Shown here: positions 1-9,055 of the stretch, piece by piece
Layout of the letters: every line of letters starts with the position of its first letter
Position numbering within the stretch: the first letter of the stretch is position 1
Source: an uncultured Eubacteriales bacterium
GTDB lineage: Bacteria; Bacillota; Clostridia; TANB77; CAG-508
NCBI GenBank assembly: GCA_949288175.1
Contig: CASEIV010000002.1
Location: 186,001-250,000 of the forward strand
Reading direction: 5' to 3'
DNA length: 64,000 bases
The notes under the pieces: model-generated
Seen by the model: the letters and a program-made list of their open reading frames with translations, nothing else
Databases searched by the model: none
What the model was told of the DNA's origin: nothing
Position numbers and translations under genes: made by a program

Positions 1-1
1 A

Positions 2-82
2 AATAACATTATTAGAGCGTTTGATTGGGAAGAAGTATATAGTAATATAAAAATGTTAGAAAAAAATTTGTCTAGTAACTAG
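2..82 (+). CDS. 3' end of a gene that starts before the window
   Basis: An open frame runs in from the window edge and stops at TAG 80-82, giving 26 visible residues that end in KMLEKNLSSN. The stretch RAFDWEEVYSNI followed by a charged helix resembles the last helix of family 1 glycosyltransferases, but that is only an impression from a short tail. A terminator follows within 20 bases, which supports a real gene end. Confidence 0.4.
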   Translation, partial: NNIIRAFDWEEVYSNIKMLEKNLSSN

Positions 83-100
83 TCATTAGATAAGAAAAAT

Positions 101-127
101 AAAATACCCTTCATTACAGGGTATTTT
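101..127. terminator. Bidirectional intrinsic terminator
   Basis: AAAATACCC pairs with GGGTATTTT around a short loop, with T runs on one side and A runs on the other. It lies between the convergent ends of the partial gene and the 133-681 gene and could end both transcripts. Confidence 0.7.
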
Positions 128-132
128 CATTT

Positions 133-681
133 CTATAACACAGCACTTGTAGGAATATAAGTATCATCTGGAGGATAAACATATTCTTCATTTGGTTTAT
201 CAACTGTTTTCATCTCTGTAACTTTCACAATTGGCATATCACCATGATAATTACCTTTTGTAATTTCACCAGTTAATTCAACCCATGTCTCATTCGCAAA
301 ATCTTGTGCATTTTCATATTCGCAAAGAAATCCAACAATCACATATTGAAAATCAGAAGAAATCATCATATCTCTTGCTAATATAAATTGCGTATCTGTT
401 AAATCTAATACTCGATATACATATCCTGTAAATTGGATTTTTACACCAACATAATCATCTATATTCTCATGAACAGCTTTCAAGACATTCGTATAGTTTT
501 TTGCAGAAATGACAGAAACATCACTTTGAGGCATACAACTAGAAATAGTTCTATCATTTTTCGCACCAACAAACAGTTTGATACTAACAAAAATTAAAAT
601 ACAAATAATTAATACTACAATCCCTGTAAAAAAATATTTAAAAATTTTACTGCCATTTACTTTAAAATTATATATAAACAT
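133..681 (-). CDS. Membrane-anchored protein resembling the YcgQ/TIGR03943 C-terminal domain
   Basis: 182 residues. A short basic N-terminus leads into one strongly hydrophobic segment (about residues 17-38, FTGIVVLIICILIFVSIKLF), and the rest should lie outside the membrane. The outer part (IQFTGYVYRV, TQFILARDMMISS, YVIVGFLCEY, WVELTGEITKG) matches the pattern of the C-terminal beta-barrel domain of the TIGR03943 (YcgQ-type) family, where 'GFVFR...FVLARFMI' precedes a ligand-like loop. In that family the partner permease YcgR and the N-terminal membrane half are normally present; here there is only one helix, so this is a stand-alone version. Its role is unknown. It is transcribed away from secA and ends at the shared terminator. 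Confidence 0.5.
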   Translation of the reverse strand: MFIYNFKVNGSKIFKYFFTGIVVLIICILIFVSIKLFVGAKNDRTISSCMPQSDVSVISAKNYTNVLKAVHENIDDYVGVKIQFTGYVYRVLDLTDTQFILARDMMISSDFQYVIVGFLCEYENAQDFANETWVELTGEITKGNYHGDMPIVKVTEMKTVDKPNEEYVYPPDDTYIPTSAVL

Positions 682-893
682 AATAAATCCTTTCTTTTAT
701 GAATTTTACAATTTAACACACTTATACATCAAAGTCTTTATTTTTTATTATCATAGGTATTTCTCATTTAAATATATGTTAAAAAAAATCTATTATGCCA
801 ATAAGATAAATAATCATGCATTACTAAGAAATAAAAAGTTATATAAGCAATAATAAATAAATTTCTATTTTTAGATAAATACCTTTAAAGCAC

Positions 894-922
894 TTGATAA
901 AAAAAGATTTTAGTGATATAGT
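894..922 (+). promoter_or_regulatory. Probable sigma-A promoter of secA
   Basis: TTGATA at 894-899, a 17-base spacer and TATAGT at 917-922 with an upstream TG (extended -10). It lies about 40 bases before the secA start codon. Confidence 0.6.
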
Positions 923-961
923 ATCTAAGTAAAAAAATAAACTTAGGAGGACCGATTAACA

Positions 962-3706
962 ATGGGATTATTTAAAACATATAGTGAAAAAGAAGTAAAA
1001 AGAGTAAAGCCATTAGTTGCTAAAATTAATGCACTTGAAGAAGAAATGGTAAAATTAAGTGATAGTGAATTAAGAGGAAAAACAGAATATTTTAAAAAAC
1101 AATTAGCAGATGGTAAAACATTAGATGATATATTGCCAGAAGCTTATGCAGTCATTAGAGAAGCTTCAAAAAGAGTTTTAGGCATGAGACATTTTGATGT
1201 GCAATTAATTGGTGGTATTGTATTACACCAAGGTAGAATTGCAGAAATGAAAACAGGTGAAGGAAAAACTTTAGTTGCAACATTACCAGTATATTTAAAT
1301 GCACTTGAAGGAAAAGGTGTACATGTTATTACTGTAAATGATTACTTAGCAAAAAGAGATAGTGAATGGATGGGAAAATTATATAAATTCTTAGGACTAT
1401 CTGTTGGACTAGTTATTGCTGGAATGGAACCTAAAGCAAAACAAGAAGCATACAATGCAGATGTAACTTATGGTACAAATAATGAATTTGGATTTGATTA
1501 CTTAAGAGATAATATGGTTATTTATAAAGACCAATTAGTACAAAGAGGATTACATTATGCCATTGTCGATGAGATTGATAGTATTTTGATTGATGAAGCT
1601 AGAACACCACTGATTATTTCAGGTAGAGCAAACCAATCATCTGATTTATATAAAAAAGCAGATAACTTTGTTAGAAGATTAACACCAAAAGTTATTGTAG
1701 AAGAAGATGTAAAAGATTATGAACAAGCAGAAGACAATGAAAAATATGATTACATCGTAGACTTAAAAGCAAAATCTGCATCATTGACACAAAAAGGTAT
1801 CAAAAAAGCAGAAGAAACATTTGGATTAGAAAATTTCAACGACTTAGAAAACTCAACATTAGTACATCATGTTAATCAAGCATTAAGAGCGCATGGTGTT
1901 ATGAAAAAAGATATTGACTATATCGTAAAAGATGGGGAAGTATTAATTGTTGATGAATTTACAGGTCGTATCATGTATGGAAGAAGATATAACAATGGAT
2001 TACATCAAGCAATTGAAGCAAAAGAACATGTAAAAATTGCAGATGAATCAAAAACATTAGCAACTATCACATTCCAAAACTATTTTAGAATGTATGATAA
2101 ATTATCTGGTATGACAGGTACAGCAATGACAGAAGAAGCAGAATTCGAAGAAATCTACAACTTAGACGTTGTCGAAATACCAACCAATAAACCAATGATT
2201 CGTAAAGATGAAAATGATGTTATTTACAAAAATGAAAATGCAAAATTTAGAGCAATTGTAAGAAGTATTAAGGAAAGCCATGAAAAAGGTCAACCAGTCC
2301 TAGTAGGTACAGTTTCAATTGAAAAATCTGAAAAATTAAGCAAATTATTAAAACAAGAAGGTATCAAACATGAAGTATTAAATGCCAAATACCATGAAAA
2401 AGAAGCTGAGATTGTTGCACAAGCTGGTAAATTTGGAGCAGTAACCATTGCAACAAACATGGCAGGACGTGGTACAGATATTATCTTAGGTGGAAACAGT
2501 GAATTTTTAGCAAAAGAAGAAATGAGAAGAAAGAAAATATCTCATGAATTAATCGAAGAAGCCAACACCTATTATGAAACAGATAATGAAGATATTTTAA
2601 ATGCTAGAAAACAATTTAAAGAATTAGTAGACAAATATGAAGAACAAATAAAAGAAGAAAAGCAAAAAGTTATTGATGCTGGTGGACTAAAAATCATAGG
2701 AACAGAAAGACATGAATCAAGAAGAATTGATAACCAGTTAAGAGGACGTTCTGGACGTCAAGGAGATATTGGTGAATCTAAATTCTATATTGCTTTAGAT
2801 GATGATTTAATGAAAATCTTTGGTGGAGATACTATCACGAAAGTATATAATTCATTAGGTGCAGATGAAGATATGCCAATAGAATTAAAACTTATATCTA
2901 GAGCAGTTGAAAATGCGCAAAAGAAAGTCGAAGGAAGAAACTTTACAATTCGTAAAAATGTATTAAAATATGATGATGTTATGAATGCACAAAGAGAAAT
3001 TATTTATGCACAAAGACGTGAAGTATTAAATGGAGAAAATATTCATGACAACATTATGGACATGATACATGCTGTAGCAGAAGCTACTGTTCAAATGTAT
3101 GTAGAACCAGAAAACAATGAAGTAAACGTAGAAGCATTAAATCAAGATGTTTTAAATACTTATGGAATTGATATGTTAGCATATATTAAAGAAAATGTTT
3201 CTGAGCCTGAAAAGATTTCTGAAGAACTTATCAAACAAGCAAATACAAAATATGTAGAAAAAGAAACAGAAATTGGTTCTGATGAAATGAGAGAACTTGA
3301 AAGAGTTGTTATGCTTAAAGTAGTAGACGAAAAATGGATGAACCATATCGACAGTATGGATGAATTAAAAAATGGTATTGGACTTCGTGCTTATGGACAA
3401 CAAGATCCTGTTGTTAAATACAGAATCGAAGGTATGGATATGTTTGATGAAATGATTTCAGACATTAAAGTAGATGTAACCAAAATCTTAATGAATATTC
3501 GTCAGCAAGGTGAAGCAAAAAGACAAGAAACCGTAAAGATTACAGGTGCAGCATTAGAAGCTATTCATAGTGTTGATGGTGGTTCAAAAATTGGAACAGA
3601 TGTTGATAGAACGATTAGAAATGATGGACCAAAGGTTGGAAGAAATGACCCATGTCCATGTGGTAGTGGCAAAAAATACAAAAATTGTTGTGGTAAAAAT
3701 CAATAA
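962..3706 (+). CDS. secA: Preprotein translocase ATPase SecA
   Basis: 914 residues, the full length expected for the housekeeping SecA, the motor that pushes preproteins through SecYEG. The Walker A loop MKTGEGKT is at residues 96-103. The DEAD-type box [16 protein letters not shown] follows at about 205, and the second helicase half carries [10 protein letters not shown] and [11 protein letters not shown]. The C-terminus ends in the zinc-binding SEC-C motif [13 protein letters not shown] (Cys 898, 900, 909, 910), which binds SecB-like partners or lipid in other species. AGGAGG at 945-950 lies 11 bases before the ATG, and a good promoter is upstream. It is a monocistronic unit. The fibre proteins further along the window carry signal peptides and would depend on it. 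Confidence 0.98.
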   Translation: MGLFKTYSEKEVKRVKPLVAKINALEEEMVKLSDSELRGKTEYFKKQLADGKTLDDILPEAYAVIREASKRVLGMRHFDVQLIGGIVLHQGRIAEMKTGEGKTLVATLPVYLNALEGKGVHVITVNDYLAKRDSEWMGKLYKFLGLSVGLVIAGMEPKAKQEAYNADVTYGTNNEFGFDYLRDNMVIYKDQLVQRGLHYAIVDEIDSILIDEARTPLIISGRANQSSDLYKKADNFVRRLTPKVIVEEDVKDYEQAEDNEKYDYIVDLKAKSASLTQKGIKKAEETFGLENFNDLENSTLVHHVNQALRAHGVMKKDIDYIVKDGEVLIVDEFTGRIMYGRRYNNGLHQAIEAKEHVKIADESKTLATITFQNYFRMYDKLSGMTGTAMTEEAEFEEIYNLDVVEIPTNKPMIRKDENDVIYKNENAKFRAIVRSIKESHEKGQPVLVGTVSIEKSEKLSKLLKQEGIKHEVLNAKYHEKEAEIVAQAGKFGAVTIATNMAGRGTDIILGGNSEFLAKEEMRRKKISHELIEEANTYYETDNEDILNARKQFKELVDKYEEQIKEEKQKVIDAGGLKIIGTERHESRRIDNQLRGRSGRQGDIGESKFYIALDDDLMKIFGGDTITKVYNSLGADEDMPIELKLISRAVENAQKKVEGRNFTIRKNVLKYDDVMNAQREIIYAQRREVLNGENIHDNIMDMIHAVAEATVQMYVEPENNEVNVEALNQDVLNTYGIDMLAYIKENVSEPEKISEELIKQANTKYVEKETEIGSDEMRELERVVMLKVVDEKWMNHIDSMDELKNGIGLRAYGQQDPVVKYRIEGMDMFDEMISDIKVDVTKILMNIRQQGEAKRQETVKITGAALEAIHSVDGGSKIGTDVDRTIRNDGPKVGRNDPCPCGSGKKYKNCCGKNQ

Positions 3707-3721
3707 TTTAAATTAAAATAT

Positions 3722-3755
3722 AAGAGAATTTGGCAATAGCTAGACTCTCTTTTTA
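3722..3755 (+). terminator. Weak hairpin after secA
   Basis: AAGAGA and TCTCTT flank a loop of about 18 bases and are followed by a T run. The stem is only 5-6 bp, so read-through is likely; the much stronger hairpin at 3900-3938 may be the true end of the transcript. Confidence 0.4.
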
Positions 3756-3895
3756 TGTTATATAATTTAGTGTATAAGTACAAAGCTAATTACGTGTACG
3801 ATAAGAGTACAAATACTCTTATGATTGAGTGTAAAACTGATACTGATATGCTAAAACTTTTGGAAGAAATAAAAAATTATCTCTGTAAGGCTTGA
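3755..3895 (+). CDS. Possible 46-residue protein between secA and its strong terminator
   Basis: ATG 3755 to TGA 3893 encodes a peptide starting MLYNLVYKYKANYVYD and ending LLEEIKNYLCKA. The strand-then-amphipathic-helix composition (with TLMIECKTD between) is protein-like, and the frame ends just before a 12-bp terminator hairpin. There is no ribosome site before the ATG, so it may be the tail of a decayed gene or a chance frame. No function can be proposed. Confidence 0.3.
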   Translation: MLYNLVYKYKANYVYDKSTNTLMIECKTDTDMLKLLEEIKNYLCKA

Positions 3896-3899
3896 CCTC

Positions 3900-3938
3900 T
3901 CCTCGGAAACAGAGCACTTTATGTTTCCGAGGATTTTT
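3900..3938 (+). terminator. Strong intrinsic terminator
   Basis: A perfect 12-bp stem: TCCTCGGAAACA at 3900-3911 with TGTTTCCGAGGA at 3922-3933, a 10-base loop, then TTTTTCT. It closes the secA unit. Confidence 0.9.
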
Positions 3939-4008
3939 CTATAATTGACAATTTTACATAAGGTATATAAATAATATATATTATAAAATTAAAAAAGGAG
4001 GGTACTTT

Positions 4009-4044
4009 ATGTCAAAAAATTTGAAAAATTATAAAAAAGATTGA
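4009..4044 (+). CDS. Eleven-codon mini-frame with a very strong ribosome site
   Basis: AAAAAAGGAGGG at 3991-4002 lies about 7 bases before an ATG that opens only MSKNLKNYKKD before TGA. The ribosome site is better than that of most genes here, yet the product is tiny. It could be a leader peptide, the start of a gene lost by mutation, or a small translated RNA. It overlaps the -35 region of the next promoter. Confidence 0.3.
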   Translation: MSKNLKNYKKD

Positions 4045-4069
4045 ATAATTAATATGTATATGATATAAT
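4041..4069 (+). promoter_or_regulatory. Probable promoter of the 4117-5808 gene
   Basis: TTGAAT at 4041-4046, a 17-base spacer and TATAAT at 4064-4069 preceded by TGA (extended -10). Transcription would begin about 40 bases before the start codon. Confidence 0.65.
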
Positions 4070-4116
4070 ACAAATGTTCGCAAGAATTAAAAAGAGACTT
4101 TTATAAAGGTTTTACC

Positions 4117-5808
4117 ATGGATGATGAAGTACTTAAAGAAAATGGAGACGGTAATTATTTGAAAAAATTACTTGCTAGAATTAAGGATATTAGGTCATCA
4201 GAACAGGAGAATATTATGGAAGAAGAAAAAAGATTTTGTGATATTTTAGGATTAGATGTTGAAGACATATTCGAAAATAATTCTTATTGGGGATATTTAA
4301 CACCAGATATAATAGAGGACTTTAATGCTTCTAGAAAAGATATTATATTTGTACTTTCTAAATATAAACTGGATATTATCCATATGATCTCAAATAATCA
4401 ATTTTTGCAAGATGAAATATTAAAAGAAGCACCTAAACGTAGAATAAGGCATGATAAAAGTTTCAAACAAACAATTGACTTCAGTAAAGTTCTTGATTCA
4501 ATATTTAGTGAAGGAAAATCCTTAAATGACTTTGAAAAAAGAGCAAAAGTCGTTATTCTTACAGAAATTGTTAAACTAATAAATTTTTATGGAATGAGAA
4601 AATTAAAAGAAGATAAAGAAAAGATTGTAGAAGAGATAAGATTGGGAATATTTGAAGCTAAAACTAACAAACATCTCTCAGAAGAAGACAAAATAAAAAT
4701 TGAAAATAGAAAAAGAATTAGTGATGTTTTTGGAATTGAGGCAATTCCTTATATTGAAAATTATGAACTATTAAAAAAGAGAATTTTCATTTTAAAAGAT
4801 TTTTCACGAGATGAAAAAGAGATAGAAGAATTAGGAAAAATTATAAAGATATTAGACAAAATAGACAAAATGATGTTAAAAAGAAAAGACGGAAAAATAT
4901 TATACTTTTTAAAACAGGCATATCATTCTTATGAAAGAATCAATAGAAAAATGATTTTAAATAGATTGTATAAAGGAAATTCAGATAATGTAGATAAAGA
5001 CATAGGAGACCTTCTTTTACTACATTTTATTCCAGAATTTGATGATGAAAGAGATTTTATGCAAAAAGAGCATCAACAAGAGGTTTTGATAAGTTCTATA
5101 CAGGAAGAAATAGAAAAGAAATATGGAAGAAAATATGATTCAAGACTAGATATAGAAGAAGTAATTGAAAAATATCAGTCATATGAAGAGTCTAAGAAAA
5201 ATCCATATGACTTTAAATCAAGAATTCCATTAAAAAATAGTTATACAAATGAATCTTTATATAAAGTTATTACAGTACCAACCACTAATCTTTCTTGCTT
5301 ATTAACACAAATTGGACATGTAAAATCCCATTTAAACAGAATGATTGCACTAGGATTAGAAAATATTCCTATAGGTGCTATAAAGACTATAAATAGTGAC
5401 TACAATGACGAATTAGACATATTTTCATTTGAACAAAATTCAGCACCTCTACCAGAAATTATAGAGCAAATAGAAAAAGGAAAAATATGTGAAATATTAA
5501 TAGATTGGACACAAATTGAAGCATCATATATTTTAATTATAAAAAATTCAAAAACATTACCGAAAGCTTTATTAGAAAAGGTTCAAAAATATCATAGAGA
5601 ATCTGGACTTCCAGTAAGAATATATGATGTTGAGAGAAGAAATATAAGCGAATGTTCAGCAGAATCTTTACAAAATTTGATACCAAGCAAACCTGTAAAG
5701 CAAAATAAATTAGAATGTATAAAGGGATATAAAATTGATGAGAAAAAGGCAGTGGATAATGCAAAAAAGAAAGTAGAAATTGCTCATGAATTAGAATTGT
5801 CACATTAA
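4117..5808 (+). CDS. Large charged helical protein of unknown function
   Basis: 563 residues, no signal peptide and no membrane segment, so probably cytoplasmic. The first three quarters are rich in Lys/Glu and read as long helices (EEEKRFCDILGLDVEDIF, EDKEKIVEEIRLGIFEAK). The C-terminal quarter looks like a compact alpha/beta domain (KVITVPTTNLSCLLTQIG, ICEILIDWTQIEASYILI). I do not recognise the family and see no catalytic signature. AAAGG about 8 bases before ATG 4117 supports the start. It has its own promoter and is followed after 80 bases by prfB; there is no obvious terminator between them, so prfB may be partly co-transcribed. Confidence 0.6.
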   Translation: MDDEVLKENGDGNYLKKLLARIKDIRSSEQENIMEEEKRFCDILGLDVEDIFENNSYWGYLTPDIIEDFNASRKDIIFVLSKYKLDIIHMISNNQFLQDEILKEAPKRRIRHDKSFKQTIDFSKVLDSIFSEGKSLNDFEKRAKVVILTEIVKLINFYGMRKLKEDKEKIVEEIRLGIFEAKTNKHLSEEDKIKIENRKRISDVFGIEAIPYIENYELLKKRIFILKDFSRDEKEIEELGKIIKILDKIDKMMLKRKDGKILYFLKQAYHSYERINRKMILNRLYKGNSDNVDKDIGDLLLLHFIPEFDDERDFMQKEHQQEVLISSIQEEIEKKYGRKYDSRLDIEEVIEKYQSYEESKKNPYDFKSRIPLKNSYTNESLYKVITVPTTNLSCLLTQIGHVKSHLNRMIALGLENIPIGAIKTINSDYNDELDIFSFEQNSAPLPEIIEQIEKGKICEILIDWTQIEASYILIIKNSKTLPKALLEKVQKYHRESGLPVRIYDVERRNISECSAESLQNLIPSKPVKQNKLECIKGYKIDEKKAVDNAKKKVEIAHELELSH

Positions 5809-5888
5809 GGGTATTTTATTTGTTTACTTGATTTTTTCTGGTAAATACTATATGATAAATAAGTGATAAAAGATAGGAGTGTGATGAC

Positions 5889-6990
5889 ATGTTAGAATTA
5901 GAAGAAAATTCAAGACTTTTAAAAGCATTAGAACAAAAACTACAAGATTTGGGTGAGTCACTTTGACATCTCTAAATTAGAAAAAGAATTAAACGATTTA
6001 GAATCAGAAACTTTAAAAGAAGATTTTTGGCAAGATACTAAACAATCAAATAAAGTATTGGCTAAAATTAAAAGTATCAAAAATAAAGTAAATGAATATA
6101 GAAAAATAGAAAATGAATTACAAAATCTAAATGAACTAACAGAATTAACCAATATGGAACCTGATGAAGAAATTGCAAAAGACATTATTAAAAGTACAAA
6201 AACTTTAGAACAAGAAGTAGAAAAATTAGAAATTGCTACTTTGTTATCTGGAAAATATGATGCCAATAATGCGATTGTAACCATTCATCCCGGAGCAGGA
6301 GGAACAGAATCTCAGGATTGGGCAGAAATGTTATACCGAATGTATACCAGATGGGCAGATAAAAATGAATACAAAGTAACAGAATTAGATTATTTGGAAG
6401 GTGAAGAAGCAGGCATAAAAAGTGTAACTTTTGAAATTATTGGTGAATATGCTTATGGCTATATGAAAGGGGAGATGGGGGTACATAGATTGGTTAGAAT
6501 TTCTCCATTTGATAGTGGGGGAAGGAGACATACTTCATTTGCTTCAGTAGAAGTTTTACCCGAAATTACAGATGATATTGAAATTGATATCAACCCAGAT
6601 GACTTAAGAATTGATACATATAGAGCTTCTGGCGCAGGTGGACAACATATTAACAAAACATCTTCTGCAGTAAGAATTACACATATACCAACAAATACAG
6701 TTGTTGCCTGTCAATCTGAACGTTCTCAAATACAAAATAGAGAAACTGCGATGAGAATGCTAAAATCAAAATTATTAGATTTAAAAGAAAAAGAACATAA
6801 AGAAAAAATAGAAGATTTAAAAGGAGAACAAAGAGAAATTGCTTGGGGAAGTCAAATTCGTTCTTATGTATTTTGCCCATATACGATGGTAAAAGACCAT
6901 AGAACCAATTATGAAGTAGGAAATATAGATGCTGTTATGGATGGAAAAATAGATGATTTCATGGAAAGTTATTTAAAATTTTCTAAATAA
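5889..6990 (+). CDS. prfB: Peptide chain release factor 2, made by programmed +1 frameshift
   Basis: RF2 releases finished chains at UGA and UAA. Translation starts at ATG 5889 (AGGAG about 8 bases before), reads 25 codons to CTT 5961 and meets the in-frame stop TGA 5964-5966. The rest of the protein lies in the +1 frame from GAC 5965, so the ribosome must slip on CTT TGA C as in most bacteria. The joined product is 366 residues, the normal RF2 length. The SPF recognition element is in RISPFDSGGRRHTSF and the catalytic GGQ in SGAGGQHINKTSS. It is predicted to autoregulate: low RF2 gives a longer pause at UGA and more slippage. Confidence 0.97.
5950..5967 (+). promoter_or_regulatory. prfB +1 frameshift signal (CTTTGAC with upstream SD-like element)
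   Basis: The slippery site CTT-TGA-C is 5961-5967. Upstream, TTGGGTGAGT can pair through GGTGA with the UCACC just 5' of the core anti-SD CCUCC, rather than through the usual AGGGGG next to the slip site. This shifts the effective SD spacing by about four bases compared with the E. coli signal. Confidence 0.85.
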
Positions 6991-6991
6991 T

Positions 6992-7021
6992 TTGACATAT
7001 TTAAACATAATCGAATATAAT
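6992..7021 (+). promoter_or_regulatory. Near-consensus promoter of the aspartokinase gene
   Basis: TTGACA at 6992-6997, an 18-base spacer and TATAAT at 7016-7021. It starts immediately after the prfB stop codon, and the predicted start of transcription falls at the foot of the hairpin at 7028. Confidence 0.75.
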
Positions 7022-7027
7022 GTAAAG

Positions 7028-7055
7028 AGTTAAATTTAAATAAATTTAACTTTTT
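7028..7055 (+). terminator. A/T-only hairpin: prfB terminator and 5' end of the lysC transcript
   Basis: AGTTAAATT at 7028-7036 pairs with AATTTAACT at 7043-7051, followed by TTTT. It can terminate prfB, but the lysC promoter sits upstream of it, so lysC mRNA would begin with this stem. Confidence 0.6.
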
Positions 7056-7084
7056 ATTATTATGAAATAAAGAAGGTGCTCAAT

Positions 7085-8059
7085 ATGGAGGACATAATTG
7101 TTTTAAAGTTTGGAGGTAGCTCTGTTTCTAATAATGAAAATTTAAAGATCGTTGCCAACAAAATTATTGATTTCAAAAATAATAACCAAAACATTGTGGT
7201 TATTTTGTCAGCCCAAGGGAAGACAACAGATAAGCTAATAAATGAGGCTTATGAATTAACAGAGGAGGTAAATAAAAGAGAATTAGATGCACTTGTTAGT
7301 TGTGGAGAACAAATGTCAGCAGCCAAATTAAGTATTTTGTTAAACAGTTTAGGATTTCCTTCTGTATCTTTAACAGGATGGCAAGCTGGTATTTATACCA
7401 ACAATACTAATCAAGATGCATTAATTGAAAACATCAATACAGAAAGAATTTGTTCAGAATTAGAAAGTGGAAATATTGTCATTATAACGGGATTTCAAGG
7501 AATTAATGAAAATCTAGATATAACGACTTTCGGCAGAGGAGGCTCTGATACAACAGCCGTTGCCGTTGCATCTGCTTTAAAGGCTAAAAACTGTTACATT
7601 TTTTCTGATGTAGATGGAATCTATTCATCAGATCCAAATAAAGTTCAAGGAACGAAAAAATTAACAAAACTTTCTTATGATGAAATGTTAGAATTATCAA
7701 ATGAAGGTGCAAAAGTATTGCATAATCGATGTATTGAAATTGGAGAAAAATATAACATACCGATTATTACAAAATCAACATTTAATGATAACTATGGAAC
7801 CGTAATATCTAATCAAAAAATCGAAAAAAATGAAATCAAAAGTATTATAAAAAAAGATGTATCAAGAATTTCTATAATAGGCAATGGAATCATTAGAAAT
7901 ACAGATGCTATCATAAAAGCAATCAACTTTATCAAACAAAACAAATTAGAAATGTTAGAATTTGATGTCTCTGAAAGTAGAATTTCTATTACATTTAAGA
8001 CTTTTGTTAGTGACAAAATGTTAGAAAAATTGCATAATGAGATATTTATGAATAAATAA
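7085..8059 (+). CDS. lysC: Aspartate kinase with a shortened regulatory region
   Basis: Phosphorylates aspartate, the first step towards lysine (and diaminopimelate), threonine and methionine. KFGGSS near the N-terminus, the GRGGSDTTAVAVASAL substrate loop and FSDVDGIYSSDP are the family hallmarks. I start at ATG 7085 because GAAGG lies 8 bases upstream; an in-frame GTG at 7076 overlaps that ribosome site. The protein is 324 residues, whereas monofunctional aspartokinases are usually about 400 with two ACT domains. Here only about 70 residues follow the catalytic domain, enough for one ACT-like unit (RISIIGNGIIRN...ISITFKTF). Feedback control is therefore probably altered. Confidence 0.9.
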   Translation: MEDIIVLKFGGSSVSNNENLKIVANKIIDFKNNNQNIVVILSAQGKTTDKLINEAYELTEEVNKRELDALVSCGEQMSAAKLSILLNSLGFPSVSLTGWQAGIYTNNTNQDALIENINTERICSELESGNIVIITGFQGINENLDITTFGRGGSDTTAVAVASALKAKNCYIFSDVDGIYSSDPNKVQGTKKLTKLSYDEMLELSNEGAKVLHNRCIEIGEKYNIPIITKSTFNDNYGTVISNQKIEKNEIKSIIKKDVSRISIIGNGIIRNTDAIIKAINFIKQNKLEMLEFDVSESRISITFKTFVSDKMLEKLHNEIFMNK

Positions 8060-8063
8060 TTTT

Positions 8064-8100
8064 AAAAGGGATTTTGGGGACGGACTCAAAATCCCTTTTC
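8064..8100 (+). terminator. Perfect 13-bp terminator with a GGGACGGACT loop
   Basis: AAAAGGGATTTTG at 8064-8076 and CAAAATCCCTTTT at 8087-8099 around the loop GGGACGGACT. It ends the aspartokinase gene. The GGGGACGG word in the loop recalls a hairpin family seen in many Firmicutes; a related hairpin is at 46948-46972. Confidence 0.9.
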
Positions 8101-8164
8101 TTAGTTCTAAAATAGACAACCTCTGAATATATATAATTTAGATTAAAAATTTGGAGGTATGCAT

Positions 8165-8461
8165 ATGACGATAGATGAAAGAAAAACAATCAATACAGCT
8201 GTAGTTCAAAATTTAATATTGGAAAATAGGGGGAAATTAAGCATATCAGGAGTTCTAGATGTTTTAAGTTTTGATGATCAAGTCATTATGGTAGAAACAG
8301 AACTAGGCTTATTAACGATAAAAGGTGAAAACCTTAGAATTACAAAATTAAGTATTGATACTTCTGAAGTAATTGTAGAAGGAAATATTTCTTATTTAGC
8401 ATATAGCAATAAAGAGGTAGAAAAAAATAAAGGAAGTATTATTAGCAAAATATTTAAATAA
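8165..8461 (+). CDS. yabP: Sporulation protein YabP
   Basis: 98 residues of the YabP/YqfC family, small beta-rich proteins made in the mother cell and needed for spore envelope formation. The repeated short strands (GKLSISGVLDVLSFDD, LGLLTIKGENLRITKLS, SEVIVEGNISYLAY) are typical. I prefer ATG 8165, 7 bases after GGAGG 8153-8157; an ATG at 8159 is too close to that site. It is followed after 23 bases by yabQ and then a divIC-like gene, the same order as in Bacillus subtilis, which fixes the identity. Expression by a sporulation sigma factor is expected from the family, not seen here. Confidence 0.92.
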   Translation: MTIDERKTINTAVVQNLILENRGKLSISGVLDVLSFDDQVIMVETELGLLTIKGENLRITKLSIDTSEVIVEGNISYLAYSNKEVEKNKGSIISKIFK

Positions 8462-8484
8462 CATTTTGCAATAGGGGGAAGATA

Positions 8485-8991
8485 ATGGTTTATACACAAT
8501 TACAATTATTCTTTATATTCCTTATAAATGGCTTGTTAATTGGCTTATTATTTGATTTTTTTAGAATATTGAGAAAAGCTGTCAAGACGGCTGATTTTAT
8601 AACTTATCTTGAAGACGGTTTATTTTGGATTTTAACAGGTTTTATCATCTTATATTCTATATTTACATATAACAATGGTGAAATACGATTATTCATGTTT
8701 TTGGCAATTATATTAGGCATCTTGATATATTTAGCTCTTATTAGCAAAATGATATTAAGCATTAGTATAGGTATTATAAATGTTATCAAAAAAATTTTAG
8801 GTACAATATTTAATATAATAAAAATTCCATTTCACTTTTTAATGAAATTGATAAAAAAATTATTTTTAAATCCTATATCGTTTATTATCATCAATATTAG
8901 AAATTTTTTTACAAAATGTTTTAAAAATTTTTCTAATATATTAAAAAAAGTAAAAATATCAAATAAATTTGTAAAAAATACAAAAAATTAG
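8485..8991 (+). CDS. yabQ: Spore cortex membrane protein YabQ
   Basis: 168 residues. Several hydrophobic helices fill the first 110 residues (LFFIFLINGLLIGLLFDFF, FWILTGFIILYSIF, LFMFLAIILGILIYLAL), then a Lys-rich tail. The family is required for cortex assembly in B. subtilis. GGGGGAAG lies 6 bases before the ATG. It follows yabP and precedes the divIC-like gene by 64 bases. The C-terminal half (about residues 100-168) is unusually rich in Ile, Phe and Lys and is poorly conserved in the family. Confidence 0.9.
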   Translation: MVYTQLQLFFIFLINGLLIGLLFDFFRILRKAVKTADFITYLEDGLFWILTGFIILYSIFTYNNGEIRLFMFLAIILGILIYLALISKMILSISIGIINVIKKILGTIFNIIKIPFHFLMKLIKKLFLNPISFIIINIRNFFTKCFKNFSNILKKVKISNKFVKNTKN

Positions 8992-9055
8992 AAGGATTTA
9001 TATAAAATATGTAGAATAATATATATGTGAAACTTTTGATAAATGGAGAATACTT

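Noticed and set aside
5953..6990. A separate release factor gene starting at GTG 5953
   Set aside because: The upstream 25-codon frame with its own ribosome site joins by the standard CTTTGAC frameshift, giving the normal RF2 length.
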